A stretch of DNA of 64,000 bases from Castellaniella sp. (GCF_004321985.1 NZ_SCQN01000041.1:1-64000); one strand, 5' to 3'; shown: positions 7,684 to 20,597, numbered from the stretch's first letter. Notes: generated by a model not told the origin, from the letters alone. Numbers and translations are program-made.

Positions 7684-10600
7684 CTCCGGCGGAAGGCTGC
7701 GACAGACGCGGATCGCGGCGGTGCCGCAGCCGGTCCAGGGTCAGATACACCACCGGTGTCGTGTAAAGCGTGAGCACCTGACTCACCAGCAGGCCGCCAA
7801 AAATCGTCAGCCCCAGCGGCCGCCGCATTTCGACGCCCGCGCCGGTCGCCAGCAGCAGAGGCAAGGCGCCCAGCATGGCCGACGCCGTGGTCATGAGAAT
7901 GGGGCGGAACCGCGCCAGACAAGCCCGATAGATCGCCTCGCGCGAATCCAGGCCCTCGCGGCGCTGCGCCTGCAACGCAAAATCCACCATCATGATGGCA
8001 TTCTTCTTCACGATGCCGATCAGCAGAAACACACCGACCAGCGCGATCAGCGTGAATTCCATCCCTACCATCCGCAGGGCCAGCAGCGCCCCCACGCCCG
8101 CAGAGGGCAGCGTGGACAGGATGGTAATGGGATGAATCGTGCTCTCGTACAGCATGCCCAACACCAGATACATGGCGACCAGCGCTGCCACCAGCATCCA
8201 GGGCTGCTGGGCAACCGCATCGCGCATCATGCCGCTGCTCTGGTCGAGATGTGCCTGCAATTCCTGGGTGGGCAGGTTGATGCCGGCCATGGCCCGATCG
8301 ATCGCCCTCAGCGCCTGATCCAGCGAAACCCCAGGCGCCAGCCCGAAATCGATGGAATAGGAGGCGAGCAGGCCATCATGATCCACCGCGTTGGGGGCGA
8401 TGGATTCGCTCAGCCGCGTGAACGCCGTGAGCGGCACACGCCGTCCGTCCGCCGTCACCACATGCATTGCCTGCAGAGAGTGAAGGTCCCGGGCATATTG
8501 CGGCTGCAACGCCATCACCACATGATACTGATTCAATGCCCCATACAGGACGGCCACCTGGCGCTGGCTGAAGCCGTCGTTCAGGACAGCCGCCAGATCC
8601 GACATCTGGACGCCCAGCCGGCGAGCAGCATCGCGATCGACCTGCAACTCAACCTGGCGCCCCTTGTCCTCCACATCGGCGTCCACGTCGGTGAGCTCGG
8701 GTAAGGCTGCCAGCGCATTGCGAACCTGAGGCAGCCAGCGTGCCAGCAGTGGCAGATCGCTGCCCAGCAGTTCGTACGAATACGAGCCGGAGCGCGAGGA
8801 ATTCCCCACGAAAATATCTTGCTGGGGCACCAGGAACATTCGGGCGCCCGGTGCGTGCTGAAATCGCGGCCGCAGGCGATTCACCACATCGATGGCACTA
8901 GTCGTGCGCTCCGACAACGGCTTGAGCTGAATCTGGATGAAGCTGGAATTGCTGCCGCCACGCCCGCCCGCATAAGCCGTCACGGTATCCACGGCAGGAT
9001 CAGCTAGCAATACCTTGCGGAATTCATCCAGGCGCGCCTGAGTCTGTTCGAACGAGTCCCCTGTGTCCACACGAAAAAAGGCCAGCAGTTGACCGGTGTC
9101 CTGTTGCGGAAAGAAGCCCTTGGGGATGCTGATGTACAGATAAACGTTCAGCCCGATGGTGGCCAGCAACAGAAGCAGCACCAGGCGCGAATGATCCAGC
9201 GACCAGCGCAGCGACCGCTGATACGCCCGCAGGCAGGCCTCGCCCAACCCTGCCAGGACGCGACCCAGGTCGCTCAGCCGGGCCGGTTCCTGCGAAGGCT
9301 GAAGTTTCAGGAAACGCGCTGCCATGACCGGGGTGAGCGTCACTGAAATCAGCAGCGACACCAGAATAGTGACTGATAGCGTCACGGCAAATTCCTTGAA
9401 CAGGCGTCCGACCAATCCGCCCACCAGCCAGAGCGGAATGAAGACCGCGATCAGCGACACGCTCATCGCCAGCACCGTGAAGCCCACTTCGGTCACGCCG
9501 CGCAGGGCGGCACGCGCCGGCCGCATGCCGCGCTCCATGTGCCGCATGATGTTTTCCAGCACCACGATGGCATCGTCCACCACAAAGCCGGTCGCCACGA
9601 TCAGCGCCATCAGCGAAATGGTATTGAGCGTGAAACCGAACCACCACATCAGGCTGAACGTGCTGATGAGCGACGCCGGCACCGCGATCGCCGGAATCAA
9701 CGCCGCACGCCAGTCCCGCAGAAAGGCCAGCACCACCGCTACCACCAGTATGACCGACAGCACCAGGGTCAGTTCGGCCTCATGCAGTGAGGCCCGGATG
9801 CTGGGCGTTCTATCCTGGGCAATCGTCAGGCGCACCCGTTCCGGCAACAGCGACTGAAACGCAGGCAGCAGCGCGCGGATCTCGTCCACCGTATCGATGA
9901 TGTTGGCATCGGCCTGGCGGCGGATGATGAGCAGCACGGCTCGCTGGTCATTGAAATAGCCCACCTGATTGGTGTCTTCCACAGAATCCAGGACCTGTGC
10001 CACATCGCGCAAGCGCACAGGCCGGCCATTCTTCCAGGCCACGACCAGCGGCGCATAGTCGGCTGCCTTGCGCAATTGCGCACCAGACCGGATTTGCCAC
10101 TGCGTGGCGCTCTCCTCCACAACACCGCCCGGTTTGAGCGTGTTGACGTCCTGAAGCGCCTGACGCACTTGGCCCAGCGACACGCCCATGGACTCCAGGG
10201 CGCGGGGATCCAGCAGCACGCGCACAGCGGGCAGTGAACTGCCCCCCACCGTCACCTGTCCGACCCCCCCGATCTGGGACAGTTTCTGCGCCAGCACCGT
10301 GGACGCCAGATCGTAGAGGTCTCCTTGGGAGGCCGTCCGGGAAGTCAGCGCCAGAGTCATGATGGGCGATGACGACGAATTCACCTTGCGGTAAGTCGGG
10401 TTATCGCGCATGCCCGAAGGCAACTGGGGGCGTGCCGCATTGATGGCCGCCTGCACGTCGCGCGCCGCGCTGTTGATGTCGCGGTTGAGCTCAAACATGA
10501 GCGAGATGTTCGTCTGCCCCTCGCGGCTGCGCGAACTCATTCTGCTCACCCCGGCGATGGAGCCCAGGGCCTGCTCCAGCGGCATCGCCACGCTGGACGC

Positions 10601-10777
10601 CATGGTCTCCGGGCTGGCGCCAGGCAGAGACGCCGACACCGCAATCATGGGGAAATCCACCTGCGGCAGCGGTGCCACGGGCAAAAAACGCAAGGCCAGC
10701 ACGCCGGCCAGCACCAGCGCCAGACACAGCAGGCTGGTCCCGATCGGCCGATGCAGGAATAGCGCAAAAAATCTCAT
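7673..10777 (-). CDS. mdtC: RND multidrug efflux pump, inner-membrane subunit (MdtC-type)
   Basis: A proton-driven inner-membrane transporter of the HAE1 class, about 1034 residues. The start [13 protein letters not shown] at 10777 overlaps the previous stop as ATGA. The longer upstream frame is not needed. The family layout is clear: TM1 then [24 protein letters not shown] (the proton-relay Asp pair in TM4), and the repeat of the fold in the second half ([29 protein letters not shown]). With the upstream MdtB-type gene it should form a mixed B2C trimer, as known for E. coli MdtABC, a pump for bile salts, novobiocin and similar compounds. Substrates here are unknown. Confidence 0.9.
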   Translation of the reverse strand: MRFFALFLHRPIGTSLLCLALVLAGVLALRFLPVAPLPQVDFPMIAVSASLPGASPETMASSVAMPLEQALGSIAGVSRMSSRSREGQTNISLMFELNRDINSAARDVQAAINAARPQLPSGMRDNPTYRKVNSSSSPIMTLALTSRTASQGDLYDLASTVLAQKLSQIGGVGQVTVGGSSLPAVRVLLDPRALESMGVSLGQVRQALQDVNTLKPGGVVEESATQWQIRSGAQLRKAADYAPLVVAWKNGRPVRLRDVAQVLDSVEDTNQVGYFNDQRAVLLIIRRQADANIIDTVDEIRALLPAFQSLLPERVRLTIAQDRTPSIRASLHEAELTLVLSVILVVAVVLAFLRDWRAALIPAIAVPASLISTFSLMWWFGFTLNTISLMALIVATGFVVDDAIVVLENIMRHMERGMRPARAALRGVTEVGFTVLAMSVSLIAVFIPLWLVGGLVGRLFKEFAVTLSVTILVSLLISVTLTPVMAARFLKLQPSQEPARLSDLGRVLAGLGEACLRAYQRSLRWSLDHSRLVLLLLLATIGLNVYLYISIPKGFFPQQDTGQLLAFFRVDTGDSFEQTQARLDEFRKVLLADPAVDTVTAYAGGRGGSNSSFIQIQLKPLSERTTSAIDVVNRLRPRFQHAPGARMFLVPQQDIFVGNSSRSGSYSYELLGSDLPLLARWLPQVRNALAALPELTDVDADVEDKGRQVELQVDRDAARRLGVQMSDLAAVLNDGFSQRQVAVLYGALNQYHVVMALQPQYARDLHSLQAMHVVTADGRRVPLTAFTRLSESIAPNAVDHDGLLASYSIDFGLAPGVSLDQALRAIDRAMAGINLPTQELQAHLDQSSGMMRDAVAQQPWMLVAALVAMYLVLGMLYESTIHPITILSTLPSAGVGALLALRMVGMEFTLIALVGVFLLIGIVKKNAIMMVDFALQAQRREGLDSREAIYRACLARFRPILMTTASAMLGALPLLLATGAGVEMRRPLGLTIFGGLLVSQVLTLYTTPVVYLTLDRLRHRRDPRLSQPSAGVVG

Positions 10778-13700
10778 GGCGCAGCCTTGCGTCCATGCGC
10801 CAGGCGCTCGAACATCAGATAGATGACGGGCGTCGTGAACAGCGTCAGCAACTGGCTGCACAGCAGGCCGCCCACCATGGCCAGTCCCAGGGGCTGGCGA
10901 AGCTCGGCGCCCGAACCGGAAGCCAGCATCAGCGGAATGGCGCTGAAGAACGCCGCCAGTGTCGTCATGAGTATCGGACGGAAGCGCAGCAGCGCAGCCT
11001 CATGGATGGCGGCCTGCGGCCCCAGGCCGCGCTCGCGCTGGGCATCAAGCGCAAAGTCGATCATGAGGATGGCGTTCTTCTTCACGATACCGATCAGCAG
11101 AATGATGCCGATGACACCAATCATGTCCAACTCCGTTCCGGTCAGCCACAGCGCGGCCAGCGCGCCAATCGCCGCCGACGGCAATGTCGACAGGATGGTC
11201 ACGGGGTGGATGGTGCTTTCATAGAGCACCCCCAGGACGATGTACATGGTCACCACAGCGGCCAGCAGCAGCCACAGGGTGCTGGACAAGGATGCCTGAA
11301 AGGCCCTGGCCGCCCCCTGAAACTGTGTGTCGACGGCAGTGGGCACCTGCAGATCCGCCCGTGCGCCATCGACCGCCCGCACAGCATCAGAAAGTGCGAC
11401 GCCCGGCGCCAGGTTGAACGACACGGTGACGGCCGGGAACTGATCCAGCCGCTGTTCGGCCAGCCGCGTGACACCCGGCTGAAGCCGAGCCACTGTGGAC
11501 AGCGGCGTGATGCCTCCGCCGCGGGTCGCCACATAAAGATGCTGCAAGGCCGACGGACCGGAGGCCAGCAGGACGGCATCCGCCTCCAGAACGACGCGGT
11601 ATTGCGCCGACTGGGTGTAGATGGTGGAAATCAGCCGCTGGCCGAAGGCATCGTAGAGCGCATCGTCGATCGAGGCCTGGGTCACGCCCAGCCGTGCGGC
11701 CGCGTCGCGGTCCACCACGACCGACAAAGCCAGCCCGCGATCCTGTTGATCACTGCTCACGTCGCGCAGCTGCGGCAGCCGCTGCATGGCATCCACCAGT
11801 CTGGGCGCCCACTGCGAGAGCGACTCGGCATCGGGACTGGAAACTGTCATCTGGTACTGCGCCCGGCTGACCTGATCCTCCACCGACAGCTCCTGCACAG
11901 GCTGCAGGTACACCTGCAGACCCACCACCGCGTGCAAGGCCGCATTCAGCCGGCGCATGACGACGTCTGCCCGGTCGGCGCGGCTGGTCAGCGGCTTGAG
12001 CGTGATCTGCAGCCGGCCGGTGTTCAGCGTGGTGTTGTTGCCATCGATGCCGATGAAGGATGTCACCGACGCCACCGCCGGGTCTGCGAGCACGCGGTCC
12101 ACCACCGTGCGCTGCAGCTTTTCCATCACGGCGAAAGACGCCGTCTGCGGCCCCTGGGTGATGGCCAGAATGGCACCGGTATCCTGCTGCGGAAAGAAAC
12201 CTTTGGGAATTCCCAGGTACAGTCCGGCCGTGACGAACAGCGTGCCCAGCGCCACCCACAGCGTGGCCCGCTGGTGGGCCAGCACCCAGGTCAGCGCCGC
12301 ATCGTACGCATCGATCAGGCGGTCCATCGCGCGCCCCGCACCCTGCAAGAACCGGCCATGCCGTTCCTCGGATTCCGGCCGCAACAGCCGGGCGCACATC
12401 ATTGGGGTGAGCGTGAGCGAAATCAGCAGGGACAGCAGAATGGCGACCGACAGCGTGACCGCGAACTCGCGGAACAGCCGCCCGACCACATCCGCCATGA
12501 ACAGCAGCGGGATGAGAACGGCGATCAGCGACACCGTGAGCGACACCAGGGTGAAGCCGATCTGCCGGGCGCCCTGGATGGCGGCAGCCAGCGGTGTTTT
12601 GCCACCCTCGATATGGCGGGCGATGTTTTCGATCATCACGATGGCGTCATCCACCACGAACCCGGTGGCGATGGTCAGGGCCATCAGCGTCAGATTGTTG
12701 ATCGAAAAGCCCAGCAGGAACATGAGCCCGAAGGTGCCGATCAGTGACAGGGGCACAACCACGCTGGGGATCAGCGTCGCCCGCCAGGTGCGCAGAAAGA
12801 CAAAGGTCACGGCGACCACCAGGAAGATGGCCAGCAACATCTCCATTTGCACATGCGAAACCGAATCGCGGATCGTATGCGTGCGGTCCGCAGCCACCTG
12901 CAGATTCACGCCGGTCGGCAGCGTCTGGCGCAGGCCTGGCAACAGGGCCTGAACGCGATCCACCACATCGATGACATTGGCGCCCGGCTGGCGCTGGATG
13001 TTGAGCAGAATGGCCGGCGTGCGGTCGAACCAGGCCGCCTGATGACTGTCCTGCGCGGCCTGCCGGATCTGCGCCACATCACCCAGCCGCAGCGGCGCAC
13101 CGTTCTCGTACGCTAGAATCAGGCGCTCGTAATCCGATGGGTCCTGCAGCTGATCGTTGACGTTGATGGTGACTGATCGCTGCGGTCCGTCCAGATTGCC
13201 CTTGGGCTGATTCACGTTGGCCTGCGTCACGGCCTTGCGCACATCGGCGAGCGTGAGGTGGTGCGCAGCCAGTGCCTGCGGGTTGGCCTGAATGCGCATG
13301 GCCGGGCGCTGACCGCCCGTCACGCCCACCAGCCCGACACCGCTGATCTGCGCCAGTTTCTGCGCCACGCGAACTTCGATCAGATCGCGCACCCTGTACA
13401 GCGGCAGAGTCGGCGACGTCACGGCCAGCGTCATCACGGGCGTGTCGGCCGGGTTGACCTTGTTGTAGATGGGCGGCGACGGCAGATCCGACGGCAGCAG
13501 GTTGGACGCCGCGTTGATGGCCGCCTGGACCTCCTGCTCGGCCACATCCAGCGGCAGCCCCAGATCGAAACGCAGCGTGATGCGCGAGGATCCGCCCGAA
13601 CTGGTGGACAGCATCTGCGACAGACCCGGCATCTGGCCGAGCTGACGCTCCAGCGGAGAAGTGACCAGCGCCGTCATGACATCCGGGCCCGCGCCCGGAT

Positions 13701-13851
13701 ACAGGGTCGTCACCTGGATCGTCGGAAAATCCACCTGCGGCAGTGCGGAAACGGGAAGTTCCCGGTACCCCATGAAACCCGCCAGGACCACCGCAATCAT
13801 GGCCAGTGTGGTGGCGACCGGCCGCAGGATGAAAGGGCGGGAAAGGTTCAC
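10774..13851 (-). CDS. mdtB: RND multidrug efflux pump, inner-membrane subunit (MdtB-type)
   Basis: 1025 residues, the full RND length. It begins [16 protein letters not shown] and continues with [13 protein letters not shown], typical of the MdtB/MdtC group. The TM4 proton-relay pair is in [16 protein letters not shown]. The second-half marker [24 protein letters not shown] is present. The start overlaps the stop of mdtA as ATGA, and its own stop overlaps the start of mdtC the same way, so the three are translationally coupled in fixed order A-B-C. The two pump genes are related but clearly different, as expected for a hetero-oligomeric pump rather than a recent duplication. Confidence 0.9.
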   Translation of the reverse strand: MNLSRPFILRPVATTLAMIAVVLAGFMGYRELPVSALPQVDFPTIQVTTLYPGAGPDVMTALVTSPLERQLGQMPGLSQMLSTSSGGSSRITLRFDLGLPLDVAEQEVQAAINAASNLLPSDLPSPPIYNKVNPADTPVMTLAVTSPTLPLYRVRDLIEVRVAQKLAQISGVGLVGVTGGQRPAMRIQANPQALAAHHLTLADVRKAVTQANVNQPKGNLDGPQRSVTINVNDQLQDPSDYERLILAYENGAPLRLGDVAQIRQAAQDSHQAAWFDRTPAILLNIQRQPGANVIDVVDRVQALLPGLRQTLPTGVNLQVAADRTHTIRDSVSHVQMEMLLAIFLVVAVTFVFLRTWRATLIPSVVVPLSLIGTFGLMFLLGFSINNLTLMALTIATGFVVDDAIVMIENIARHIEGGKTPLAAAIQGARQIGFTLVSLTVSLIAVLIPLLFMADVVGRLFREFAVTLSVAILLSLLISLTLTPMMCARLLRPESEERHGRFLQGAGRAMDRLIDAYDAALTWVLAHQRATLWVALGTLFVTAGLYLGIPKGFFPQQDTGAILAITQGPQTASFAVMEKLQRTVVDRVLADPAVASVTSFIGIDGNNTTLNTGRLQITLKPLTSRADRADVVMRRLNAALHAVVGLQVYLQPVQELSVEDQVSRAQYQMTVSSPDAESLSQWAPRLVDAMQRLPQLRDVSSDQQDRGLALSVVVDRDAAARLGVTQASIDDALYDAFGQRLISTIYTQSAQYRVVLEADAVLLASGPSALQHLYVATRGGGITPLSTVARLQPGVTRLAEQRLDQFPAVTVSFNLAPGVALSDAVRAVDGARADLQVPTAVDTQFQGAARAFQASLSSTLWLLLAAVVTMYIVLGVLYESTIHPVTILSTLPSAAIGALAALWLTGTELDMIGVIGIILLIGIVKKNAILMIDFALDAQRERGLGPQAAIHEAALLRFRPILMTTLAAFFSAIPLMLASGSGAELRQPLGLAMVGGLLCSQLLTLFTTPVIYLMFERLAHGRKAAP

Positions 13852-15080
13852 GAACCCTTGGCTCCGGCCGCGCTGGATGCGCTGGGCTTGCCGGCGGGCG
13901 GGGCGGCATCGGTGCTGCCGCGCGCGCTGTGTCCCTCTGGCACCACTTCTACGGAACTGCCGTCACGCAACCGGTCAGTGCCCTCGGTCACGACGTTGTC
14001 ACCAGCCTGAAGGCCGGATTCGACGACCACCTGGTCGCTGTCATCCACGCCAGTGGTGACTTGCACGACATGGGCCTTGTGTTGGGCGTCGACGCGATAG
14101 ACGAATTCGCCGGCCGAGCCGCGCTGCACGGCCCGCAGCGGCACCACGACACCCGATTCCAGCCCCAGCCGCAAGCGGACTTGGACGAACTGATTCGGAA
14201 ACAACGATTCATCGGCATTGGCAAACCGCGCCTTGAGCTGCACCGTCCCCGTCGTCACGTCGATCTGGTTGTCGACGGCCAGCAAAGCACCGGTGGCCAC
14301 CACGCGGCCGCCCGCGGCCAGCGTCAAGCGCGTCTGCAGGGCGGGTTCCTGACGCCGGGCGGCCAGCAAAGCGGGCAACTGGCCCTGTGGAATCGAGAAC
14401 ACCACATCCATGGGCTGGTTCTGTGTGAGCACGACCAGGCCATCCGTGTCCGTAGTATGGACCATGTTGCCCACATCCACCTTGTGCAGACCCAGACGCC
14501 CATTGCTGGGCGCAACGATACGCGTATAACCAAGCTGCAGCCGCGCATTGGCCACGGCGGCCTGATCGACCTGGATCTGCCCCTGCAATTCACGAACCTG
14601 GGCCCGCGCGGCATCCAGTTGCTGGCGGGCCACCGAATTCTGCTTGTACAGCGTCTCGTAACGCGCCAGATCCAGCCGCGCATTGTCCAGCTGCGCCATA
14701 TGCTGGGCCTGCTGGCCTTGCGCCTGCTGCAGCGCGATCTCGAAAGGGCGTGGGTCGATCTCGGCCAGCAGATCACCAGCGCGAACCGCCTGGCCATCCG
14801 TGAAGTGCAGGGCTTTCAGCGGCCCGTCCACGCGCGACCGGATGGTCACGGTGCTCACGGGAGTAACCGTCCCCAGCCCACGCAAGGTGCGCTCGATCTG
14901 GCCCGGTTCGGCCAGCGCCACCGACACCGGCGTGGGGCCACCTGCCCCACCGGGGCCCGAACCCGAACGCCCCGACTGATTGCGCGGCCATAGCCAGACC
15001 GCCAGCACCACCACACAAAAAGCAACGCCCAGCCAGATCCAGCCACGCCGGCGCCGTGTCCGTCTCAAGGACTCAACCAT
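13848..15080 (-). CDS. mdtA: RND efflux periplasmic adaptor (MdtA-type membrane fusion protein)
   Basis: 410 residues. One N-terminal membrane anchor (about 13-31, [18 protein letters not shown]) is followed by a Gly/Ser-rich linker. Then come the lipoyl half-motifs ([28 protein letters not shown] and [20 protein letters not shown]), a coiled-coil hairpin between them, and a beta-barrel and membrane-proximal domain. It links the inner-membrane pump to the outer-membrane channel. It starts only 9 bp after the zapD stop, so the pump operon may be read through from the coaE-zapD transcript. No regulator gene lies beside it. Confidence 0.92.
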   Translation of the reverse strand: MVESLRRTRRRRGWIWLGVAFCVVVLAVWLWPRNQSGRSGSGPGGAGGPTPVSVALAEPGQIERTLRGLGTVTPVSTVTIRSRVDGPLKALHFTDGQAVRAGDLLAEIDPRPFEIALQQAQGQQAQHMAQLDNARLDLARYETLYKQNSVARQQLDAARAQVRELQGQIQVDQAAVANARLQLGYTRIVAPSNGRLGLHKVDVGNMVHTTDTDGLVVLTQNQPMDVVFSIPQGQLPALLAARRQEPALQTRLTLAAGGRVVATGALLAVDNQIDVTTGTVQLKARFANADESLFPNQFVQVRLRLGLESGVVVPLRAVQRGSAGEFVYRVDAQHKAHVVQVTTGVDDSDQVVVESGLQAGDNVVTEGTDRLRDGSSVEVVPEGHSARGSTDAAPPAGKPSASSAAGAKGS

Positions 15081-15089
15081 GGAAGGGCC

Positions 15090-15842
15090 CTAGATATTGC
15101 AGCGCGCCAGACGGAACCTGATGTCCCGACCCACCGGCTGAGGCTTGGTCATATTGTCCTGTGCGGAAAAGCGAACCCAGATGACGTACTTGTTGGCGCT
15201 GACTTCAGGAAACACCCCAAGCGCGGGGTCCACCCAGACACGCAGCAACTGGAAGGTCTTCCCGCCCAGCATTTCCTGATAGGCGCCCTGACTGGCCACC
15301 TGATCCTGTGCATCGCCCACATCGCGCAGAAGCTGCAGAATGAGCGCCACCGCACTCTGCAACGGCATGAAAGGCTCGATCCAGCCGTGCAGATCATGTG
15401 CGCGCACCGACGACGGCCGGACCTGCCACGAATAATACGAAGGCAGATCGATGGGTGAAGAACCGCCGGGAACCGTGATCCGGCCCCGCAGACTGGCCAG
15501 CCATTCATTGTCCCGCAGTTCCTGACCGATGCGCCCCTGGTCGGCCAGGCGGGCGGACGCTGCCTGGATGTCACGCAGCAGCCTTTCCAGCGTGTTCCGG
15601 TCCACCCCTGGATGCTCGCGCAACGCCGACAACGCGGCGCGGTGCCGATCCAGATCCTGCAGGACTGCCGTACGCACATCGGCGCGATCGCAGATGTCCA
15701 GCAGCTCGAAGAGCGTGGTCATGGCAATCTGGTGGCAACGCGGGTCTTCACCTTTTGTGAAGAAAAACAGACGATCAAATAGGTATTCGACCCTGAGCAG
15801 GGTGCGCACACGTTCATTGCAGGGATTTTCGTACAGAATCAC
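15090..15842 (-). CDS. zapD: Cell division protein ZapD
   Basis: 250 residues. ZapD cross-links FtsZ filaments and stabilises the Z ring. The start is a GTG (VILYENPCNERVRTLLR) with AGGA nine bases upstream. The N-terminal YE.P.NER.RTLLR and the later PSYYSWQ are hallmarks of the family. It lies 11 bp after coaE, the usual coaE-zapD pairing. In many relatives yacG follows zapD; here the efflux operon does, and no yacG is seen in the window. Confidence 0.92.
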   Translation of the reverse strand: MILYENPCNERVRTLLRVEYLFDRLFFFTKGEDPRCHQIAMTTLFELLDICDRADVRTAVLQDLDRHRAALSALREHPGVDRNTLERLLRDIQAASARLADQGRIGQELRDNEWLASLRGRITVPGGSSPIDLPSYYSWQVRPSSVRAHDLHGWIEPFMPLQSAVALILQLLRDVGDAQDQVASQGAYQEMLGGKTFQLLRVWVDPALGVFPEVSANKYVIWVRFSAQDNMTKPQPVGRDIRFRLARCNI

Positions 15843-15853
15843 GCAGTGAAATC

Positions 15854-16486
15854 CTACTCATGAGTGGGATGTCCGGCGATACACCGTGCCGCCCGGCCAC
15901 ACCAGCCGTCGTGGAAACCCCGTGTCCGCGCACGCAGCGTATCCAGATCCGTCGTTCCGTCATTCAGGATGACGTCGTCGGCAGCCGCCAGGCGATTCTC
16001 CCGGGATGCTTGAGCGGTCATGATACGCTCAATGGTATCGCGCGTCAGCCCGCTGCGAGCCTGAACGCGGCGGATCTGTGTCTCGGCGTCGCAATCGACC
16101 ACGCAAACCCGATCGACCTGCGAGTGCCAACGTCCAGACTCGACCAGCAGCGGGACGACGAAGACCAGATACAGGCCTGATGCCTGGGCGGCCCGTGCCC
16201 TCAAGGTCTGCTCGATGAGCGAGTGGACGATTGATTCCAGCTCATGCCTGACCGCCGGATCGCCGAATGCCTGCTTGCGCATCCAGTCGCGATCCATACC
16301 GCCGTCCGCACGAATGGCCGCATTCCCGAAGCGGGCGCGCACGGCAGCCATGGCGCCGCCCCCTGGCGCCGTCAGTTCATGCGCGATGAGGTCAGTATCG
16401 ATGACAGCCGCACCCCATTGGCCAAGCCAGTCGGCAACCTGAGATTTGCCGGACCCTATTCCGCCCGTCAGGCCGATGGAAAACAT
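15854..16486 (-). CDS. coaE: Dephospho-CoA kinase
   Basis: Catalyses the last step of coenzyme A synthesis, ATP-dependent phosphorylation of the 3' hydroxyl of dephospho-CoA. The P-loop GGIGSGKS is at residues 8-15. DTDLIAHELT and the lid region QARSGLT..TIERIMTAQ match the family. The length of 210 residues is typical. It sits between the prepilin peptidase gene and zapD on the same strand, the common gammaproteobacterial/betaproteobacterial pilD-coaE-zapD order. Confidence 0.93.
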   Translation of the reverse strand: MFSIGLTGGIGSGKSQVADWLGQWGAAVIDTDLIAHELTAPGGGAMAAVRARFGNAAIRADGGMDRDWMRKQAFGDPAVRHELESIVHSLIEQTLRARAAQASGLYLVFVVPLLVESGRWHSQVDRVCVVDCDAETQIRRVQARSGLTRDTIERIMTAQASRENRLAAADDVILNDGTTDLDTLRARTRGFHDGWCGRAARCIAGHPTHE

Positions 16487-16550
16487 GTGCGCACCTGGTG
16501 TCCCGTTGGTTCATCCAAGGCCACAGACTAACCAAGCAGGGCACTGGTCG

Positions 16551-17294
16551 TCAAAGCCACGACAACGACGCAGGCCCCCCCAGGATGGCGGGCGCCGCCG
16601 CAGCGGCGATGAAGGGGCCAAACGGCAAACCGCGCCCCGCAGTGGAAGGTCGGTCGAGACACCACAGGCCCGCCCAGAACACCACCCCGAGCACGCAGGC
16701 CAAGCCCAGGACAGATATCGTCACGGGGATTCCCAGCCATCCAGCCAGCGCAGCCAGACATTTGACGTCCCCGGCGCCAAAGCCATCCCGCCCGCGCAGG
16801 CAGCGGTAGCCACCCGCGAACCCGGCAAGCCCCGCCCAGACCAGCGCCGAGGCGCTGCTCGCCGAGCCCAGCGACAGAGGCCCGAACAACCAGCCGGCCA
16901 CCATGAGCGGCGAGGTGAGTGCATCCGGCAGCAAGCCGCTGCGGACGTCGATCCAGGCCAGCGCCACCATCGTCTGACACAGCACCATCGGCGCAAAGGC
17001 TGGCCACCCCCAGGCCATCAGGGCGACACCAGCGCCACCACCCCACAGCCCGGCAGCGACGGCATCGGGCCAGGTCAACCTATACCGTCGCACGACCCGA
17101 CCGGCCGCACCCCACAGGGTGGTTGCATCGGGCAAGGCGCCCAGCAACAGGCATCCGGCATAGTGGCCGGCCCAGGGCCGCAGACAAGTGCCGACCCGCA
17201 TCAGCCCCAGGACCGCCGCCCCCCAGGCCAGCCACTGAACGGCATCGAAATGCCAGGCTGCCCAGTTCGAAAATTCAGGAACAGCCGTGAACAT
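16551..17294 (-). CDS. Prepilin peptidase-like membrane protein without the cysteine cluster
   Basis: A 247-residue polytopic membrane protein in the pilD position next to coaE. The two aspartates of this aspartic protease family are present, in WIDVRSGLLPD and in GFGAGDVKCL (the GxGD motif). The late LPFGPF motif is also there. The N-terminal cytosolic domain, which in PilD carries two CxxC pairs and is needed for N-methylation, is shortened and has no such cysteines. It may cleave prepilins without methylating them, or may be decaying. The usual neighbours pilB and pilC are not seen. Confidence 0.72.
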   Translation of the reverse strand: MFTAVPEFSNWAAWHFDAVQWLAWGAAVLGLMRVGTCLRPWAGHYAGCLLLGALPDATTLWGAAGRVVRRYRLTWPDAVAAGLWGGGAGVALMAWGWPAFAPMVLCQTMVALAWIDVRSGLLPDALTSPLMVAGWLFGPLSLGSASSASALVWAGLAGFAGGYRCLRGRDGFGAGDVKCLAALAGWLGIPVTISVLGLACVLGVVFWAGLWCLDRPSTAGRGLPFGPFIAAAAAPAILGGPASLSWL

Positions 17295-17402
17295 CGGTCA
17301 TGCCTCCGTCTGTTGACGTGGAACTTCCGATTGCCGGTCCCCATCGCCAAGCGTTTCTCAAATGCGTAGAATGGCGGCTTCAGAACCCGTAGGTCACCGC
17401 CC

Positions 17403-18104
17403 ATGTCGCGCCGCCCCGTTTTCGTCTCATCCATCCGGCTCGTCGGCCTGAGCCTGCTCGTCCTGCTGGGGGCCTGCGCCCAACAAAGCCGGCCAGGCTA
17501 TTACGACACCCCGCGCGAAAACACCGCGTCGGACGCGTTGCGCCGCGCCCAGGGCGATGCCGGTACCGTGGCGCCTTCGCAATTGCAGTTCGGCTTCGGG
17601 CCCCAGAGCCGGAAACCCGCAGCCGGTTCCAGCGGCACTGTCGCCGGGGCCGCGACCGGCGCGGCTGCCCCACAGGGAAATGCGGCGGGCGGCGCCCCCG
17701 CAGCCGCAGCTTCCCGTGGCAACATGCCGGCGGACCTGCGCGAGACCCGGACCTATCTAGGGACAGTCCCCTGTTCCGACAGCGGCGCCTGCGCGGCCAC
17801 GCGCATGACTCTGACACTGGCGCCCGATGGACAATGGCGCGCCCGCAACGCAACGCTGGGGAAGGGGCCGGCCCAAGCCGCACTGGGCTGCTGGTTCCTG
17901 GCTGGAACAGACCCGACCCGCATCGTGCTGGAAACGGGTGACCATCCCTATGCCACGCTGGAGCTCATCCAGCCGAACGTACTGAAGGTAACCCGCCTGA
18001 ACGGGCGCATTCCGCTGCTGGAATCAAGGCTGACGCGCCAGGCGGACATCGATCCCATCGACGAGCTGGCATCGCAGCCAGCGCGGGCTTGCCCGGCTCG
18101 TTGA
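17403..18104 (+). CDS. NlpE-like outer-membrane lipoprotein
   Basis: 233 residues. Signal peptide with lipobox LLGAC (Cys about 25), then a Gly/Ala-rich low-complexity linker (about 75-105). The C-terminal domain has YLGTVPCSDSGACAATRMTLTL followed by DGQW, the pattern of the copper-resistance/envelope-stress lipoprotein NlpE N-terminal domain (Y.G.lPCadC...t.l.L..dg.y). The second cysteine of the pair is displaced (CSDSGAC rather than CADC). The last 140 bp overlap a convergent LuxR-type gene. A role as envelope sensor is inferred from the domain only. Confidence 0.68.
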   Translation: MSRRPVFVSSIRLVGLSLLVLLGACAQQSRPGYYDTPRENTASDALRRAQGDAGTVAPSQLQFGFGPQSRKPAAGSSGTVAGAATGAAAPQGNAAGGAPAAAASRGNMPADLRETRTYLGTVPCSDSGACAATRMTLTLAPDGQWRARNATLGKGPAQAALGCWFLAGTDPTRIVLETGDHPYATLELIQPNVLKVTRLNGRIPLLESRLTRQADIDPIDELASQPARACPAR

Positions 18105-18402
18105 TCGCGATCGGGACTTCGAGCCATGCGCCCATGAGCCCGGCGAAGGGCGAATCCGCGACCGGCAGCCGGTCCAGGCATTGCCGGGTGAGCTGCACCG
18201 CGTTGCGGACCCGCATTTTCGTGAAGATCCGGGCCCGATGGGCCTCGATCGTGCGCTGGGAAATACCGAGTTCGGCCGCAATGATCTTGTTGGGTGTGCC
18301 CCGCGTGATGTAAGCCGCGATTTCGCGTTCACGCCCGGTCAGCGTGGACAGCAGGAAATTCACCGTCGCCTCGTGAGCCGGTGTCCGCCACCGTTCAACC
18401 AT
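17965..18402 (-). CDS. Short LuxR-type helix-turn-helix regulator
   Basis: 145 residues. The ATG at 18402 follows an AAGGGGA ribosome site. Residues about 20-75 form a clear LuxR/GerE DNA-binding domain (LTGREREIAAYITRGTPNKIIAAELGIS, QRTIEAHRARIFTKM). There is no receiver or ligand domain, so it is a stand-alone DNA-binding regulator. The part after about residue 99 lies antisense to the 3' end of the NlpE-like gene and looks non-conserved. The functional protein may effectively end near the HTH. It lies 112 bp downstream of panC on the same strand. Confidence 0.7.
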   Translation of the reverse strand: MVERWRTPAHEATVNFLLSTLTGREREIAAYITRGTPNKIIAAELGISQRTIEAHRARIFTKMRVRNAVQLTRQCLDRLPVADSPFAGLMGAWLEVPIAINEPGKPALAAMPARRWDRCPPGASALIPAAECARSGGLPSVRSAG

Positions 18403-18514
18403 GGTTGTCCCCTTTTGGAGTTGTTGTTGGGGGCATTCTGGCATGGCCCCATCACAGACCACAGCTGCCAGTTCTAACAGGTCGGATTCGCCTCGGAGCG
18501 AGTCCCGGCGCCGA

Positions 18515-20270
<1,756 letters not shown>

Positions 20271-20279
20271 GTCGGGGGA

Positions 20280-20471
20280 TCAGTCGTGCTGATAATAGAC
20301 GTACGGATCCTGCGCAACGCGGGCCGCCCGGAAGCCTTCCTGTTGCTCGGCATCAAGCTCCTTGTCCCAAAGCCGAAAACGCCCGGCACGCTGGCGTGCC
20401 TCGGTGTCGGCGTTGTCCGTCTTGTACTGATTCAGGAACTGGGTCAGTTCGGATTGAAAGTTGTTTGCCAT
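20280..20471 (-). CDS. Small DUF3460-family protein
   Basis: 63 residues, MANNFQSELTQFLNQYK at the start, matching the size and pattern of the DUF3460 family found in Burkholderiales next to scpA and panC. It is rich in charged and aromatic residues, with no signal peptide or membrane segment. Its stop is 10 bp from the longest scpA start, so the two are probably one transcript. The function is unknown. Confidence 0.8.
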   Translation of the reverse strand: MANNFQSELTQFLNQYKTDNADTEARQRAGRFRLWDKELDAEQQEGFRAARVAQDPYVYYQHD

Positions 20472-20597
20472 GATAGCGTGTTGTAGGAGCCGATCGTCAT
20501 GACCGATGCGTCCCCAAGTGTACAGCACCCTCCGGTGCAATCGGCCGCCCTGATGCCCGAACACAACGCACGCGCCGGCTTCTGAGCGGGCTGCCCG

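Noticed and set aside
10672-12747. Long open frame (691 codons) antisense to the mdtB-type pump gene
   Set aside because: Shadow of a conserved RND gene. No ribosome site, no domain, and a composition typical of antisense frames.
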